Below are positions 49,692-60,343 of a DNA stretch of 64,000 bases, piece after piece (positions within the stretch are counted from its first letter, which is position 1; the number at the start of each line of letters is the position of its first letter). The notes below the pieces were generated by a model. That model made no database searches and had not been told where the DNA came from. It saw only the letters and a program-made list of their open reading frames with translations. Source of the DNA: Bradysia coprophila (Eukaryota > Arthropoda > Insecta > Diptera > Sciaridae); assembly GCF_014529535.1 (NCBI RefSeq), contig NW_023503307.1, forward strand, positions 1,233,739 through 1,297,738, read 5' to 3'. A program made the position numbers and the translations under genes.

Positions 49692-49697
49692 TTTATT
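49692..49697 (-). terminator. Candidate polyadenylation signal of Osiris B
   Basis: AATAAA on the minus strand (GTAAAATAAAGTT), about 180 nt downstream of the Osiris B stop codon, a distance equal to that in Osiris A. Confidence 0.45.
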
Positions 49698-49876
49698 TTA
49701 CCTGGAAGCCAGACGATTACAATCGCATTTCAGTGTGAGGTTATAATGAAAGAACATTGTGTTCAATAAATTATTTTCGCTTTAATTATTTGGTATTTAC
49801 ATTTCGAGTATACAATAAATTAAGAAGAAAAGAAATGTTTAACAAAAATCATAAGAATCCGGCTAGTACAATTGAT

Positions 49877-50821
49877 TTATTGGTGGGCACTGTAAGCAAT
49901 GTTTTGAGCATCAGAGTCCATAAACGATCGTGTTTCCCATGGTGCATGAGTAGCAATCTGTGGATGATGATTATCGGTTGCAATCTGAAAATGATAATAA
50001 AAGAATCCATCGAATCAGGCGAATGACCAACCGGACTGGATTAAACCGAGTTACCTTCTTGCACAATTGGAAAATGGCCATAGCAGTGGAGATAACAAAC
50101 GAGAAGAATGACAATTGTAGAGCATTCCATGCCTTGAGACCGAGTACACCAAGAGCTAGTGGAATCAATGTCATGGCTTTCAATAGAACGAAAACCATAA
50201 TTGGGATAACAATTTTCTTCAATTTCGATTTGCGAGCTGAGAAGGTAACAAAAACCAAAATTATTTGAAAATTGAATTCGTGTTGATAGATAAGAGATGA
50301 TATGTACCTTCGGTGGCACCCTTGCCTTCGTTGAAATATTTTACATTGAATGTAAGCTCGTTGTTGTTTAGATTTTTCGGTGAAACGGTAACTTTAGCAT
50401 CGGCAATCGGTACACTGAAGGTTACATCGTGACTTTGGATGTATTGTTCGATAACATCAACGGCTTCGGATTCACTTCGAGCATTATTTTCGTTACCAAC
50501 GAAACCGTTTTTTCGAACCTCCGTATCGTCGAACAACTGAGAGGAGAAAAAATATTGTTTTAATCACATCCGTTGGCAAAGTCCATCCAGCCATATACGT
50601 ACCTTGAAGTTATCCTTTTGGAAAATAGTGTCCAAGAAATTCACCACTTTAAATTTCATGCAAGCAATCGCATCACTTCCGGTAGCACAATTCGATCGCA
50701 TTTCTTCGACGGTACTGTCCAGTTGTGTCCCTTTCCAGAAACTAGGTTTCGCTGGATTACACACAGCCAATTGAACGAGTCCAACAATAAGAGCAAATTT
50801 GATGAAATTTTGTTTGGCCAT
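49877..50821 (-). CDS. Osiris family protein B (4 exons, 245 aa)
   Basis: Exons 50821-50603, 50536-50308, 50236-50055 and 49984-49877 join in frame with good consensus sites (donors AAG|GTACGT, GAAG|GTACAT, AAG|GTAACT; acceptors CTCAG, CTCAG, TTCAG); introns are 66, 71 and 70 nt. The product has a signal peptide (1-21), the Osiris Cys pair C45 and C54 ([11 protein letters not shown]), a variable middle, basic ARKSKLKK at 150-157, a hydrophobic DUF1676 stretch about 158-207 ([20 protein letters not shown]) and AQNIAY at 236-241 near the C terminus, the AQxLAY motif with Ile for Leu. An ATG seven codons upstream (50842) is possible, but the one at 50821 has the better context (AAAATGG). Role as for the family: cuticle-forming epithelia, secretory or endosomal compartment. 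Confidence 0.94.
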
Positions 50822-50930
50822 TTTTATTGAATAGAGGTGCAACTAGGTACTTTTTCCAATAGAACAACTGTTGTATTGTTGTAACTCTGAATGAGACTTA
50901 TCAATTGATGACAGACAGACAATTGCTTTG

Positions 50931-50939
50931 GTTTTTATA
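50931..50939 (-). promoter_or_regulatory. TATA box of Osiris B, extended motif shared with Osiris C
   Basis: On the minus strand TATAAAAACCAAAG-CAATT stands about 110 bp before the ATG, with a GTCATC initiator-like sequence about 31 bp downstream. The 14-bp string TATAAAAACCAAAG is identical in the Osiris C promoter at 59165-59178. Confidence 0.75.
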
Positions 50940-51840
50940 TGACGGTGGTAGGCCAAAACTGATATACTCAAATCATTGAATGTTCATTTGAATAACATTT
51001 CGTTAGCTGAACAGTACATACTTTCAGTTGTATACTTCACTTCCGATCGACCGAATTTTACTAAGTAGGAGAAAAAATTTTCTTCTCTGTTTGGTAAATA
51101 AGCAATATTTTCACGTAGATGCGTTCAGCACACGCTCTGCAGAATTTCAATTAGCAAAAATTTAAAAAAAAAAAACTTTCGACGCAAGTTCAATATCAAA
51201 AGTTGTTCTGGTATTATATTGATGCGTTAAACGATTGATTGCATACAAAATAATTTCAAACTAGGGTGCTAGGCTAGTTTAGATTATTGTATGTAAGTAT
51301 AGCTATGAAATGAAAACAATTAGATTACAGATCCATATCATTCTCATAAGTTTACTTTTTTAATTTATACAGAAAAGTGCTAGCCGATTTCACGCGTTAT
51401 GCGTCTGTTTTGTTATTCTATGAATTACAATCGCTTACACATAATAAATGATTTGTTTTAATGGTCTTTAAAGGCCATACATCAACTTGGAATGTCTATC
51501 GGAATTCTGTTGTAAATCAGGGAACATAACTGTCAGTTGCTACGTTACTTTATCGGCATTGTTTCAAGAACTATACCAATTAACATTTCACTACACATAA
51601 AGAGAATTAGTCTTTGTATCTTGTCTCAGCCATTGACTAAATGTCGTGATTGATTTTGTATAATAATTTTATGCCCAAGATTCGCTTAGGATTATGTGTA
51701 AGCCAAGCTACTTCCAAAAAGCCTAATTCTGATTATTGTACGAATATTGGTATTTTTCAGGAGAGTGTCTGTTATTATATGCAAGACATCCCTTGGAGCC
51801 ATCAGCCAAATATTTATAGAGACAAAAAAAATCTGGTTTA
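50940..51840. other. AT-rich intergenic DNA, nothing seen
   Basis: No exon or clear repeat is visible; presumed upstream region of Osiris B. Confidence 0.4.
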
Positions 51841-51841
51841 A

Positions 51842-51955
51842 GGCGGGATGGCTCAGTGGTTACGTACGTTTCGGATAGTAATAATAATAGTTATTTTACT
51901 GACGACGCATGCTAAAAGGATCGCCTCCTGCTCGGGCTCGAAACCTCTCATTCGT
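51842..51955 (+). repeat. tRNA-related SINE head (candidate)
   Basis: GGCGGGATGGCTCAGTGG resembles a tRNA 5' end with RNA polymerase III box A (TGGCTCAGTGG), and GGGCTCGAAACC about 85 nt further resembles box B (GGTTCGANTCC). The two boxes are further apart than in a tRNA because of a TAATAATAATAG insertion. It cannot fold into a normal tRNA, so a decayed SINE or tRNA pseudogene is more likely. Confidence 0.4.
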
Positions 51956-52489
51956 TAAAAAATTCTTTTAGCATAAGTTAGAAATACTGATAGAAAAAAA
52001 CAACAAATAAAACTCTCGCGAAAGACTATTTTAGTGTATAATAAACACTCTTTTGGAAATTACTCCGAATTATTCTTGGTTATCCATTTATTTCTGTCAC
52101 GCTTCGTACACTTGGCTCGATAATTTTCCATTTATTTTTGCTCAGTAAGATTCCAGTGGTTTTGAAACCCTAACCTTATATAGACGGCTAGTCATTTGTT
52201 ATCGACAATGAAGACAAAACTAAGTGATGAGCTGTGTATAGAGTTCTCTTATATTGCGAAATGTATGGTTAAACAAATGAAGTAAAAGATTTTGTATGAA
52301 ATACAAGGTCCCACCTGTTGGGCGGGTCAGATCACTTGACTGTTTGTCTGAGCTTCTCAATAGTATTTTTATTGGCAATGATTCATTGATTTATTTCAAT
52401 GAAATGTAATTTTGTATGTTGATGGCCACAAAAACGCATTTAGAAGAAGAACTACTAGAATAAATCTGTCATTGATTATTTAATTCTGT

Positions 52490-53525
52490 TTAGTTTCACT
52501 GAAAATCTTCGAAACGTTTTATATAAATTGCCCCGGTAAAAATTGACATATGTTTTCAATTAAAATTTAAACTCGGGTGACTTCACACTCATTAATTTTG
52601 GTTCTGTTTATTCGGTTTTGTTTACAAGACGAAATCAAATAACAAGAATCCAGATCGTTTTAACAAAGAGTAGAAAAGGCTTCTTTCGAGAACTTCTCCC
52701 AGATGGTTGAATCGATACCACCCACTTTCGAACCTGACCTGAGGATTTCAATACTTCATCGAATAAAAAAAAAGTTTTTAAAATGCGTTGAGATTACTCC
52801 AGTTATCGTGTTAACCAAAAGTAGAAAAGGCTTCTGTTGAGAATTGCTTACAAAAACATATTAGGATTAGGATTAGGATTAGGAAACATAGGAGAAGAAC
52901 TACTCTCATTGATGATATAATTCTAGTTAGTTTCACGGAAAGTCTTCGAAACGTTGTCTATAAAATGACACGGTAAAAAATGGCATCTGTTTTCAATGAA
53001 ATTTAAACTCGTGTGATTTGCACTTCACACTCGTTAATTTTTGTTCCATTTATTCGGTTTTGTTTACAAGGCAAAGTCACATAACAAGAAAAATGCTATT
53101 GAAATAGATGCAAAAATTCTGTTAGCAACATAATCTATCTTGGAACCTAACCTCAGGAATTAATTTCATTCTCCACCAAACATTTTTTTTTAATCGGTTG
53201 AGAATTACTCTAGTTGTTGTGTTAACAAAGAGCAGAAAAGGCTTCTTTCGAGAACTTTTCCCGGATGGTTGAACCGATACCACCCATTTTCGAACTTGAC
53301 CTGAGGATTTCAATCCTCCATCGAATAAAAAAAGTTTTTGAAAATCGGTTGAACTTTGCTCCAGTTATCGTGTTAACAAAGAGCAGAAACGACTTCTTTC
53401 GGGAACTACTCCCAGATTATTGAACCGATACCACCCATTTTCGAACCTGAGGATTTCAATACTTCGTCGAATAAAAAAAAGTTTTTTAAAATCGGTTGAG
53501 ATTTACTCAAGTTATCGTGTTAACA
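52490..53525. repeat. Nested duplications: about 440-bp unit and 150-bp units
   Basis: A segment from TTAGTTTCACTGAAAATCTT to AACAAGAA (about 52490-52650) recurs at about 52927-53090. A 150-bp unit starting TTAACAAAGAGCAGAAAAGG, with GATACCACCCATTTTCGAAC and CATCGAATAAAAAAA, appears at about 52662, 53221 and 53371, with a partial copy at 52811. A short ATTAGG run lies at 52860-52884. Open frames such as 53122-53313 (minus) are repeat-derived. Confidence 0.75.
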
Positions 53526-56500
53526 AAGGGCCCAAAATTTTAACATTTAACGTTTTTTAATCACATTTCCATACATTTTAAATCATAGTGAACGTGTTAT
53601 GTATACGGTGTATTTTCTTTTGTAAAACCCATGACTTACAGTCAAGGGAATAAGACACAGATGAAGTAACAGATTTAATGAATTTATTGTGATACTGCTG
53701 TTTCGGAAAGGTTAACATTTGATCTGATAAACTTTCCAAGTTCCCAACACTTGAACAGGTTCTATTAAATTAACAGTTATATTCCGAATTTTGGAACAGT
53801 AATTGCAATATGTTGAAAGCGGTTGGGAAATAAATTCAAATTTTGGAGGCTGAAGTCATGAAAAAAATATCCAGGAAACTTATCAATCAATGCGTACCCC
53901 GAACAAGATTTTAATTATGAAGTTTTAGTTGATACATGTGACAAAGCAATGCATAATAGTTGTGTGAAATCGGTTGACATGTAATGAGCCCGCATGTTAA
54001 AAGACCTGGAGTTTTCACCATTCATCCCAAAGAAATGTAATGATCTTATCCGACATCGCTGAGTAAAACTTATCTGTTGAGTTTTATGGAGAGCTAGTTA
54101 TGTTGCGTAGTCAAAATGCTTGATTTTGGGTTAATTTCCGAATCGTAATGTAGCAAGTCCATTTAATTGAGTTTTGAAGATTTGAGGAGATTTTTCGTTT
54201 CTATTTTTAAAAAATTCTGAAATTTCATCATATAGCGTAGAATTTTGGTTTATTTTTGTGCATTTAGAGTGTTCAAGAAACCAATTATAAAGGAAAATCA
54301 TAGTAAAAATTTTTCGTCCTGTCGTTCCAAAATTGATAATTTACCTATGCTGAACAGACAGACATTCAAGGATCATTATAATCACTCAATTTTAGTTGAA
54401 AGTGAATTATTTTTATATGAATATTTCATCCGTTCTGACGGTACAGGTTAGATATTTTTTTTCTGTTTACAGATACGAAATATATTTGAAACGGTGGAGG
54501 CTATATTTTAAATGCTTTTAGGTTAAAAAAAATCATTATTGAGAAGCTGGAAGCTTATGGCGGATAAATGTTGAGAATAATCCCAATTTTTTTCATGTTG
54601 ACAAAAAGCTGCGATTTTACCCAGTTCTGCTTATAGCATCGAATTAAGTCCTAATACAATTTCAAAATGAAAAAGAACGGATTTCGTTTTTCTTTATTAG
54701 GGAATGCCAGATACAAACGTAAACAAAATGGCAGTGTGTAATGAATGGTTTCTCTGAACTGTTAGTTTGCCGAATGCTAGACACTGGCATTTTGTTTGGG
54801 TTTTGTTTGGAAAAATAAGTTACGAGAAGCGGTGCATTTAATCTGTACATCAATCCTCGCTAATGTTTATTTCAGTCTTATTTCATTAATTTGAAAGCCA
54901 TCCGGTCTTTGTAAAATATTATTTTCTGAATTTTTTTTCTCATCATACAATGGTTGGATGAATTTCTACTAACCATGAATTCATTTTGAAACATACCATT
55001 CATGATGTAATTGCTTACTTAAACTTAAATGTTGCTTTCCTTTTTAAATATCACTTCTTAAATTCAGTCGGTCAACACCATTAAATTAATGTTAAATTAA
55101 TCAAATTGAAGAATCGTCCAATGATCGCACTTAAAATGTCATTGAGAAAAAAGAACTTTTAAAGTTAAAGGCTGTGGAGGTAATATTCTTAGCATCAGGG
55201 CGATCATGATCAGTTTCTCAAATGTTATACCAATCGTTTTTTCATTCAAGCTTTTGATTTCTTATTGAATGAACAAAAGTTCTGTCCTTTTAATTTTTTT
55301 TTTCCTCTAAGAGTATAATTTTATCAAACTTGAACCCTAAATTACAGTGTGTTCATCTTAAAAAAGAACAATTTTAGATGTATCAGAGTTTTAAAAGTCC
55401 CAATGAATTAAATGCCTCACAGTCTATGATATTTTGGCGTAAACTTGGAATTCGCTAAGGGATTTTCAAATTTTGTACCAAAATATTATAACCTGGAAAC
55501 ATTTATTGACATCGATGACTTTTAAAACTCTAAAAAATCTCAAATATGTAATACACAAAATGTGTATACGCAGATCGAGAGTGAAGCCAGAGGGAAGTAC
55601 ACACATTGTGTGTATTGGGCTATTTTAAACATAGTCTTATTGTAATAGATTAGAGTGTATTGATGAAAACGTCACAATCGATTAATTTTTTAAGCTTGTC
55701 CTAACGAGGCGGAGCCGACTGAAGCATGCACACTTGATCGCGATCGGAAAAATATATATGAAAATCCATTGTCGACCGAATAGAGCGGCCGAGAAAACAC
55801 TTTCTTGGCCGCAAATACCTCTGAGAAGTACAGAAAGATTTAACTTTTCGATCATAGGTTGCGTGTCGAAATCTGTCGAATTTCAGCCTTCAAACGCAAT
55901 TGTTATTTATGACATCGAGTGCGAAGTACTTTATTAGGCTCCAGATGTGTAATTATGACACGAGGCCGCAGTTCGCATGTATCCTAATTCGTAAGTAAAA
56001 CGTGTAAACGTGTGTGTAAAAAACGAGAGCGAATGGTGCACACTTGTTTACATTTCGTAAAGCTTGTGTGAAAATACCCATCTGCTGTTATGTGTATGTA
56101 TTCATGAATTTGCTACGATGACCCAAGCCAACTTCAAAACACTAGTTTTCATTCTTCCAACTTCTAAATTTCGTCATACGAATTTCGTTTTTCAACATTT
56201 ACGCAGCTCAAGACCTGCGTAAAAATTTGTCGATTCGTAAAATAAAATAAATGAATTGCTGTGATTGGTTGTATTCAAAAGTATGTGTATAGTTCGTGGA
56301 ATGCTTGCGTCAAACTTATTTCACGCAAAGTACACGGGTGCGTAGCGTTGTGAGTGAAAACTTATTTCATTCAACTTCGTAAACGTAGCATTGTGAATAA
56401 AGATAGAATTTTACGAAAACTCGTAATTTCACTCACTTTACTTACGAACTTTACGAGGCATAATGGTTTGCCTCTAGTATGGTTAAGCAGTTTTGATGTC

Positions 56501-56538
56501 AAAGATTTTGTATGAAATGTTGGACATAGATGAAGTAA
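53526..56538. other. Intergenic DNA, no gene seen
   Basis: Contains the 53.65-kb segment that is paralogous to the flanks of the 56.5-kb palindrome, and a block at about 56222-56330 that recurs at 61852-61960. Small inverted words ATACACAAAATGTGTAT occur near 55551. Open frames here have no recognisable motif. Confidence 0.4.
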
Positions 56539-56947
56539 CAGGAGAGGGATTACGGTGTCACTTCTATTTTGTCTATTCAATCAAAGCTCTGAGAGCAGTT
56601 CACTATCTCATTGAAAGATGTACCTGCAACAAAACCAATGTCATCAGAAAAATAATTAATTTTTTACTCGACGGATTTTAGTCAAATAAAATGCCATCAT
56701 GTAGCACATGACCTCAGGACTCTGGAACAGCAATAATTTTTTAAATCGGTCCTATATCGCCCTGAGATCATGTGATACACGATGGCATTTTATTTGACTA
56801 AAATCCGTCGAGCAAAAAATTAAATATTTTTCTGATGACATTGGTTTTGTTGCAGCGACATCTTTCAATGAGATAGTGAATCATACTCTATCGGTAGAGT
56901 TTTTACTGAATAGAGAAAGAGAACTGGTGCCGCAATCCCTCTCCAGG
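56539..56947. mobile_element. 410-bp palindromic element (MITE)
   Basis: Arms 56539-56722 and 56757-56947 are inverse copies at good identity, with termini GGAGAGGGATTACGG and GGAGAGGGATTGCGG. The surrounding sequence (GATGAAGTAACAG then TTTAATGA, TTATTGTGA, GCTGTTTC, AAAGGTTAAC) matches 53658-53718, where the palindrome is absent, so the 53.65-kb site is effectively an empty-site paralogue. Confidence 0.75.
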
Positions 56948-57410
56948 TTTAATGATTTTATTGTGAACGCTTGCTGTTTCTAAAAGGTTAACCCTGTTAC
57001 TTTCAAAATTTGACCTGGTGCACAGCATAAATAAGCTAGATTTTCTATTGCTAAACAAATTTTTTGTGCTATCGTCTGATGTAGGTATTTTCTAGCTCCA
57101 ACTTCGAAAACGAAAGTTTTCAGAAAAACCGTCATTGTAAGGTTGAATTGAGTTTAAAAAGGAAAAATTTTATTGTCTCACTTTCGCTTACAAAAATTTA
57201 AAATGAGCTTACCCTAGTTTATAGGGTCTTCCAAATCGGTTACAATTTAATAGTGTTATATGCGACAATCCACTGGTTGGTGTCAATGTCTTTCATTTTC
57301 TGTGTTGTACTAACTGTTTTTAAGGTCAAATTTGAAATAATTTCCAGTGGAAACCCAATTTCGATTACTCTAAGTAAAAGACAGTCGATATACTTAGGCT
57401 ATGTTCTAGG

Positions 57411-58462
57411 CAGGGTTCGAAAAATTATGATTTGATTTTGAAAATGGCTGATGTTCGCCAAAAAAGGTTTGATGTTCAAACGTTAATAATCAAAAAGTGG
57501 ATTAATGTTCAATTCCTTATTTTGATGATCAAATTTGATTTTTATATCAATTTGATGTCTTGATAATCAATGCGTAATTTTTGATGATCAAACTTTGTGA
57601 TTTTCCAAATCAGGTCAGTAATATGATTTCAATTAATTTGAGTTGATTTAATGTATGTTCATTCAACGCTCTTCAAGCACACAGATAAAAATTTGGGATT
57701 AAAATTTTAGGTCCGGGTGGGATTACTTTCGATTTCTTAGGGCTGGCAAATGATTAGAGAGCGTATTTTAATCGTACTGGGATTAATTTCTCTGTAACAA
57801 CGGTTCGAAATAAACCTCGGTGAGATTAAGAACGCAATGGCTCAGTGTGAAGATTCTTGGCTGGTGTGCAGTAGGTCCCAGGTTCAAATCTCGGCAGCTA
57901 CATGAACATTTTTCTACAAAACATTCAAACATGTCTCATTTCAAATAAATAAAAAAAAATGTCTCCCTCATTACCAGTAGATGTCAATACATCTCAAAAT
58001 TTAAATTTTACCCTATAGAAATAAAAGTAATTCTTGAGGAATTAAATTCCAAAAAAGATTCGGTCGTGTACTGTTAATCTGGAAAAGATTTCAATCTAGG
58101 TCCATATTTCTATCTGTGCAAAAGTGCCGGTAATCGCTTAGCTATTCGCAGGCAAAGCGAAATGTAGTGCACAATTGGAATTTTCCAGACCAACGTCGAG
58201 TTTTCATTTTTATCACAAAAACATGCGAGACTTGTAGTCAATAGGACAAATTGATGTTCAAATATTTGAATTTCAGTGTTGATCAAGAGATACTCGAATT
58301 TGATCATCATTTTTCGGGTTTGATGTTCAAACCTTAAATTTGATGATCAAGTTGCAGTGAACTGACAAAATCAAGTTGATTTGAATATCGAGTTCACAAT
58401 TTTGAACATCGAGCTTGATTTGATGTCAGAAAAATTGAGTTGAATTTGATTTTCGAACCCTG
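57411..58462. mobile_element. Non-autonomous hAT-type transposon, 1052 bp
   Basis: The element starts CAGGGTTCGAAAA and ends TTTTCGAACCCTG, a 13-bp terminal inverted repeat, and is bounded by perfect 8-bp duplications GTTCTAGG (57403-57410 and 58463-58470). CAGGG termini and 8-bp target duplications are diagnostic of the hAT superfamily. Subterminal regions are filled with TTTGATGATCAAA-like words on both sides. There is no transposase frame; it must have been moved by a relative elsewhere. It carries a SINE-like insertion in the middle. Confidence 0.88.
57700..57960 (+). repeat. tRNA-derived SINE-like insert within the hAT element
   Basis: GCAATGGCTCAGTGTG (about 57834) resembles RNA polymerase III box A and CCAGGTTCAAATCTC (about 57880) box B, 45-50 nt apart as in a tRNA head; an AAATAAATAAAAAAAAA tail follows at about 57942. 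The limits, especially the 5' one, are uncertain. Confidence 0.45.
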
Positions 58463-58470
58463 GTTCTAGG

Positions 58471-59164
58471 TACAGTCTATGATTCTGCCCTTACTCAGTT
58501 ATTCTTCTGATCTAATCTTTTTTAGGAACCAGCGATGATATTTACGTAAAATAAGTAAGAAACCATAATAATTTTCACCATACAACACGTCGCGTCTACA
58601 AGAACGTTTTTTTTTTAGCAAAACAGTTGTGTGTCTTCGAAATATCGTAGCGGTAATTGTGAATTTAACTTCCTTTTTCACCAGTCAAATAAATTCCATT
58701 CAAATTTCTTGCAATTCCATAAATGAACGTTTGGATCATTTTCGAGCGCACAGTTTCCATAACGATTTCTCATAAATAATATGACAACTAGTTAGCAAAA
58801 AAATCAATTAATTTTCCAAACACAGTCGATTATAATCAGAAATAAATCAGAAATTTATTTCGTATATAATTCAATTAAAAGAAATCGAAATTTTTTCTTT
58901 ATTTCGAATTTTAAATCGATTTAGCTGAGGTACAATTTGTGATTCGATAAAATGATCACGTTATAGCCTAAATTTCTTTTGTCATCCGGTCGAATAGTAA
59001 AAGAATTCTTATGTTTTACTTAACATCAATATGTGTATGAAAACAGCAATCAAATTGGGTATATGTAATGGGTGCTGTACATACATACATACATACATAT
59101 GTAACATCGCGATGCGTTTTCCACCCAAAAGCGTCTAATAAATTATTCAAAGTACATAGTTCGA
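58471..59164. other. AT-rich region upstream of Osiris C
   Basis: No exon. An ACAT simple repeat (TACATACATACATACATACA) lies at 59078-59100. The block would include the Osiris C upstream control region. Confidence 0.4.
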
Positions 59165-59178
59165 TATAAAAACCAAAG
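59165..59178 (+). promoter_or_regulatory. TATA box of Osiris C, extended motif shared with Osiris B
   Basis: TATAAAAACCAAAG followed by ACAATTTATCATCCGTCAC; an initiator-like TCAC stands about 31 bp downstream (near 59195). The ATG is 134 bp from the TATA box. Both B and C promoters also carry CAATTGAT downstream. Confidence 0.75.
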
Positions 59179-59298
59179 ACAATTTATCATCCGTCACAAA
59201 TTACAATTGATTGTCGAACCGTTAACATCGCAATCGCACTAGCATTGTTCAGCTACTTACGAACTAAACAGTGATAAAGTGATAAGAAGACATCGAAA

Positions 59299-60249
59299 AT
59301 GAAGTATTTCGTTGTTTCGGTCTTGATTTGTGTTACAATCGTGGGTGGTTGTCGAGCGAATGTCCTTGCAACGGATGTGATGACCGACATATATAATACG
59401 TGTTTGAGTAAATTTTCTGTGACCTGTGTGAAACCAAAATCGTTAGCGTGGTTAAGTGAGGCTGTGAAAAGTGACGACATTAGGGTAACGGAAAATTTGA
59501 GTATTGTGCGAAACGGCAATCCCAGTGTTAATGTGCAACAACAACCGCGACATGGTAATGCTCAGATTGCCATTTTAGAAGAAGTTGAAAACTTTTTGGC
59601 TACACATTCGGTCAGAGTGAACGCACCCAGTTTCATTACTGATGGTTCAGTAAGGTCATTCTTACCCGATACCATTGAAACAAATGATTTGTCTCAGACT
59701 ATCGAAATGCCATTGTCTGACGGTCAAGGGGAAGGTACCACACCGGAGTGACATCATGTCGATTCCATGACTAAAAAATTATTTATTTCAACAGGTCGTG
59801 GATTCGTTAAGAAGGTTATGATTCCATTCTTACTCGGATTAAAATTCAAGACGACGGTTCTAGTTCCACTTGCATTCGCTCTAATCGCTTTGAAAACATG
59901 GAAAGCACTTACTCTCGGACTTTTATCGATGGTCCTTTCAGCTGCAATGCTAATCTTCAAGTTTGCTAAGCCAAAGGTTGCTATTCGCCCAAAATTTTCC
60001 CTCACTCAATTTTCTGTTAATTAAACCAAATTTCCTCATTCCACTCACCAGGTAATCAACTACGAAGTTGTTCACTATCCACCACATCACGTTGAACATC
60101 ACATCGATCATCACTTGGACCATCACTTGGACCATCATTTGGACCATGTTCATCCACCACATATTGAACACCCACCACCCGGCTGGGAACCACATGGTTG
60201 GGCCCGTCAAGCTGATGCACAAAATTTAGCATTTGCTGGTCAATTGTAA
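59299..60249 (+). CDS. Osiris family protein C with His-rich tail (3 exons, 271 aa)
   Basis: Exons 59299-59734, 59795-59976 and 60052-60249 join in frame (donors GGAAG|GTACC and AAAG|GTTGC, acceptors CAACAG and CACCAG; introns 60 and 75 nt). Order: signal peptide about 1-20; Cys pair C35 and C43 (CLSKFSVTC); a polar middle; [10 protein letters not shown] then a hydrophobic DUF1676 stretch about 150-202 ([20 protein letters not shown]); a last exon with 16 His in 65 residues, including [12 protein letters not shown], and AQNLAF at 262-267, the AQxLAY motif with Phe for Tyr. Exon 2 is 182 nt, exactly the length and phase of Osiris B exon 3, and encodes the same segment. The GTTGC donor is weak but required by frame and by this conserved exon length. 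The ATG context is AAAATGA. I cannot assign an Osiris number. Confidence 0.93.
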
Positions 60250-60337
60250 TATTTGTAACGACCTATCTGACCTTTTACTATGCAACGTTGTAATTTATTT
60301 AATTTATTTGTTCGCTCGATTTGTAAGAAATGATCGA

Positions 60338-60343
60338 AATAAA
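60338..60343 (+). terminator. Candidate polyadenylation signal of Osiris C
   Basis: AATAAA about 90 nt after the stop codon, followed by a T-rich stretch. Confidence 0.6.

Noticed and set aside
49971-50319. Overlapping minus-strand frames around Osiris B exon 3
   Set aside because: Only the frame continuous with the splice phases is coding; the other is a shadow.
52860-52884. Possible telomeric repeat
   Set aside because: The unit is ATTAGG, not TTAGG, and only about four copies are present; treated as a simple repeat.
57834-57900. Possible functional tRNA gene
   Set aside because: Box A and box B are present but the acceptor and anticodon stems do not pair; a SINE head is more likely.
59253-59519. 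88-codon minus-strand frame
   Set aside because: Antisense of Osiris C exon 1.
59767-60024. Osiris C exon 2 read as an independent 85-codon ORF
   Set aside because: The frame runs through a splice donor and the previous intron; phases and family exon length show it is an internal exon.
59950-60222. 90-codon minus-strand frame rich in Met, Val and Trp
   Set aside because: It is the antisense of the His-rich last exon of Osiris C and has no signal of its own.
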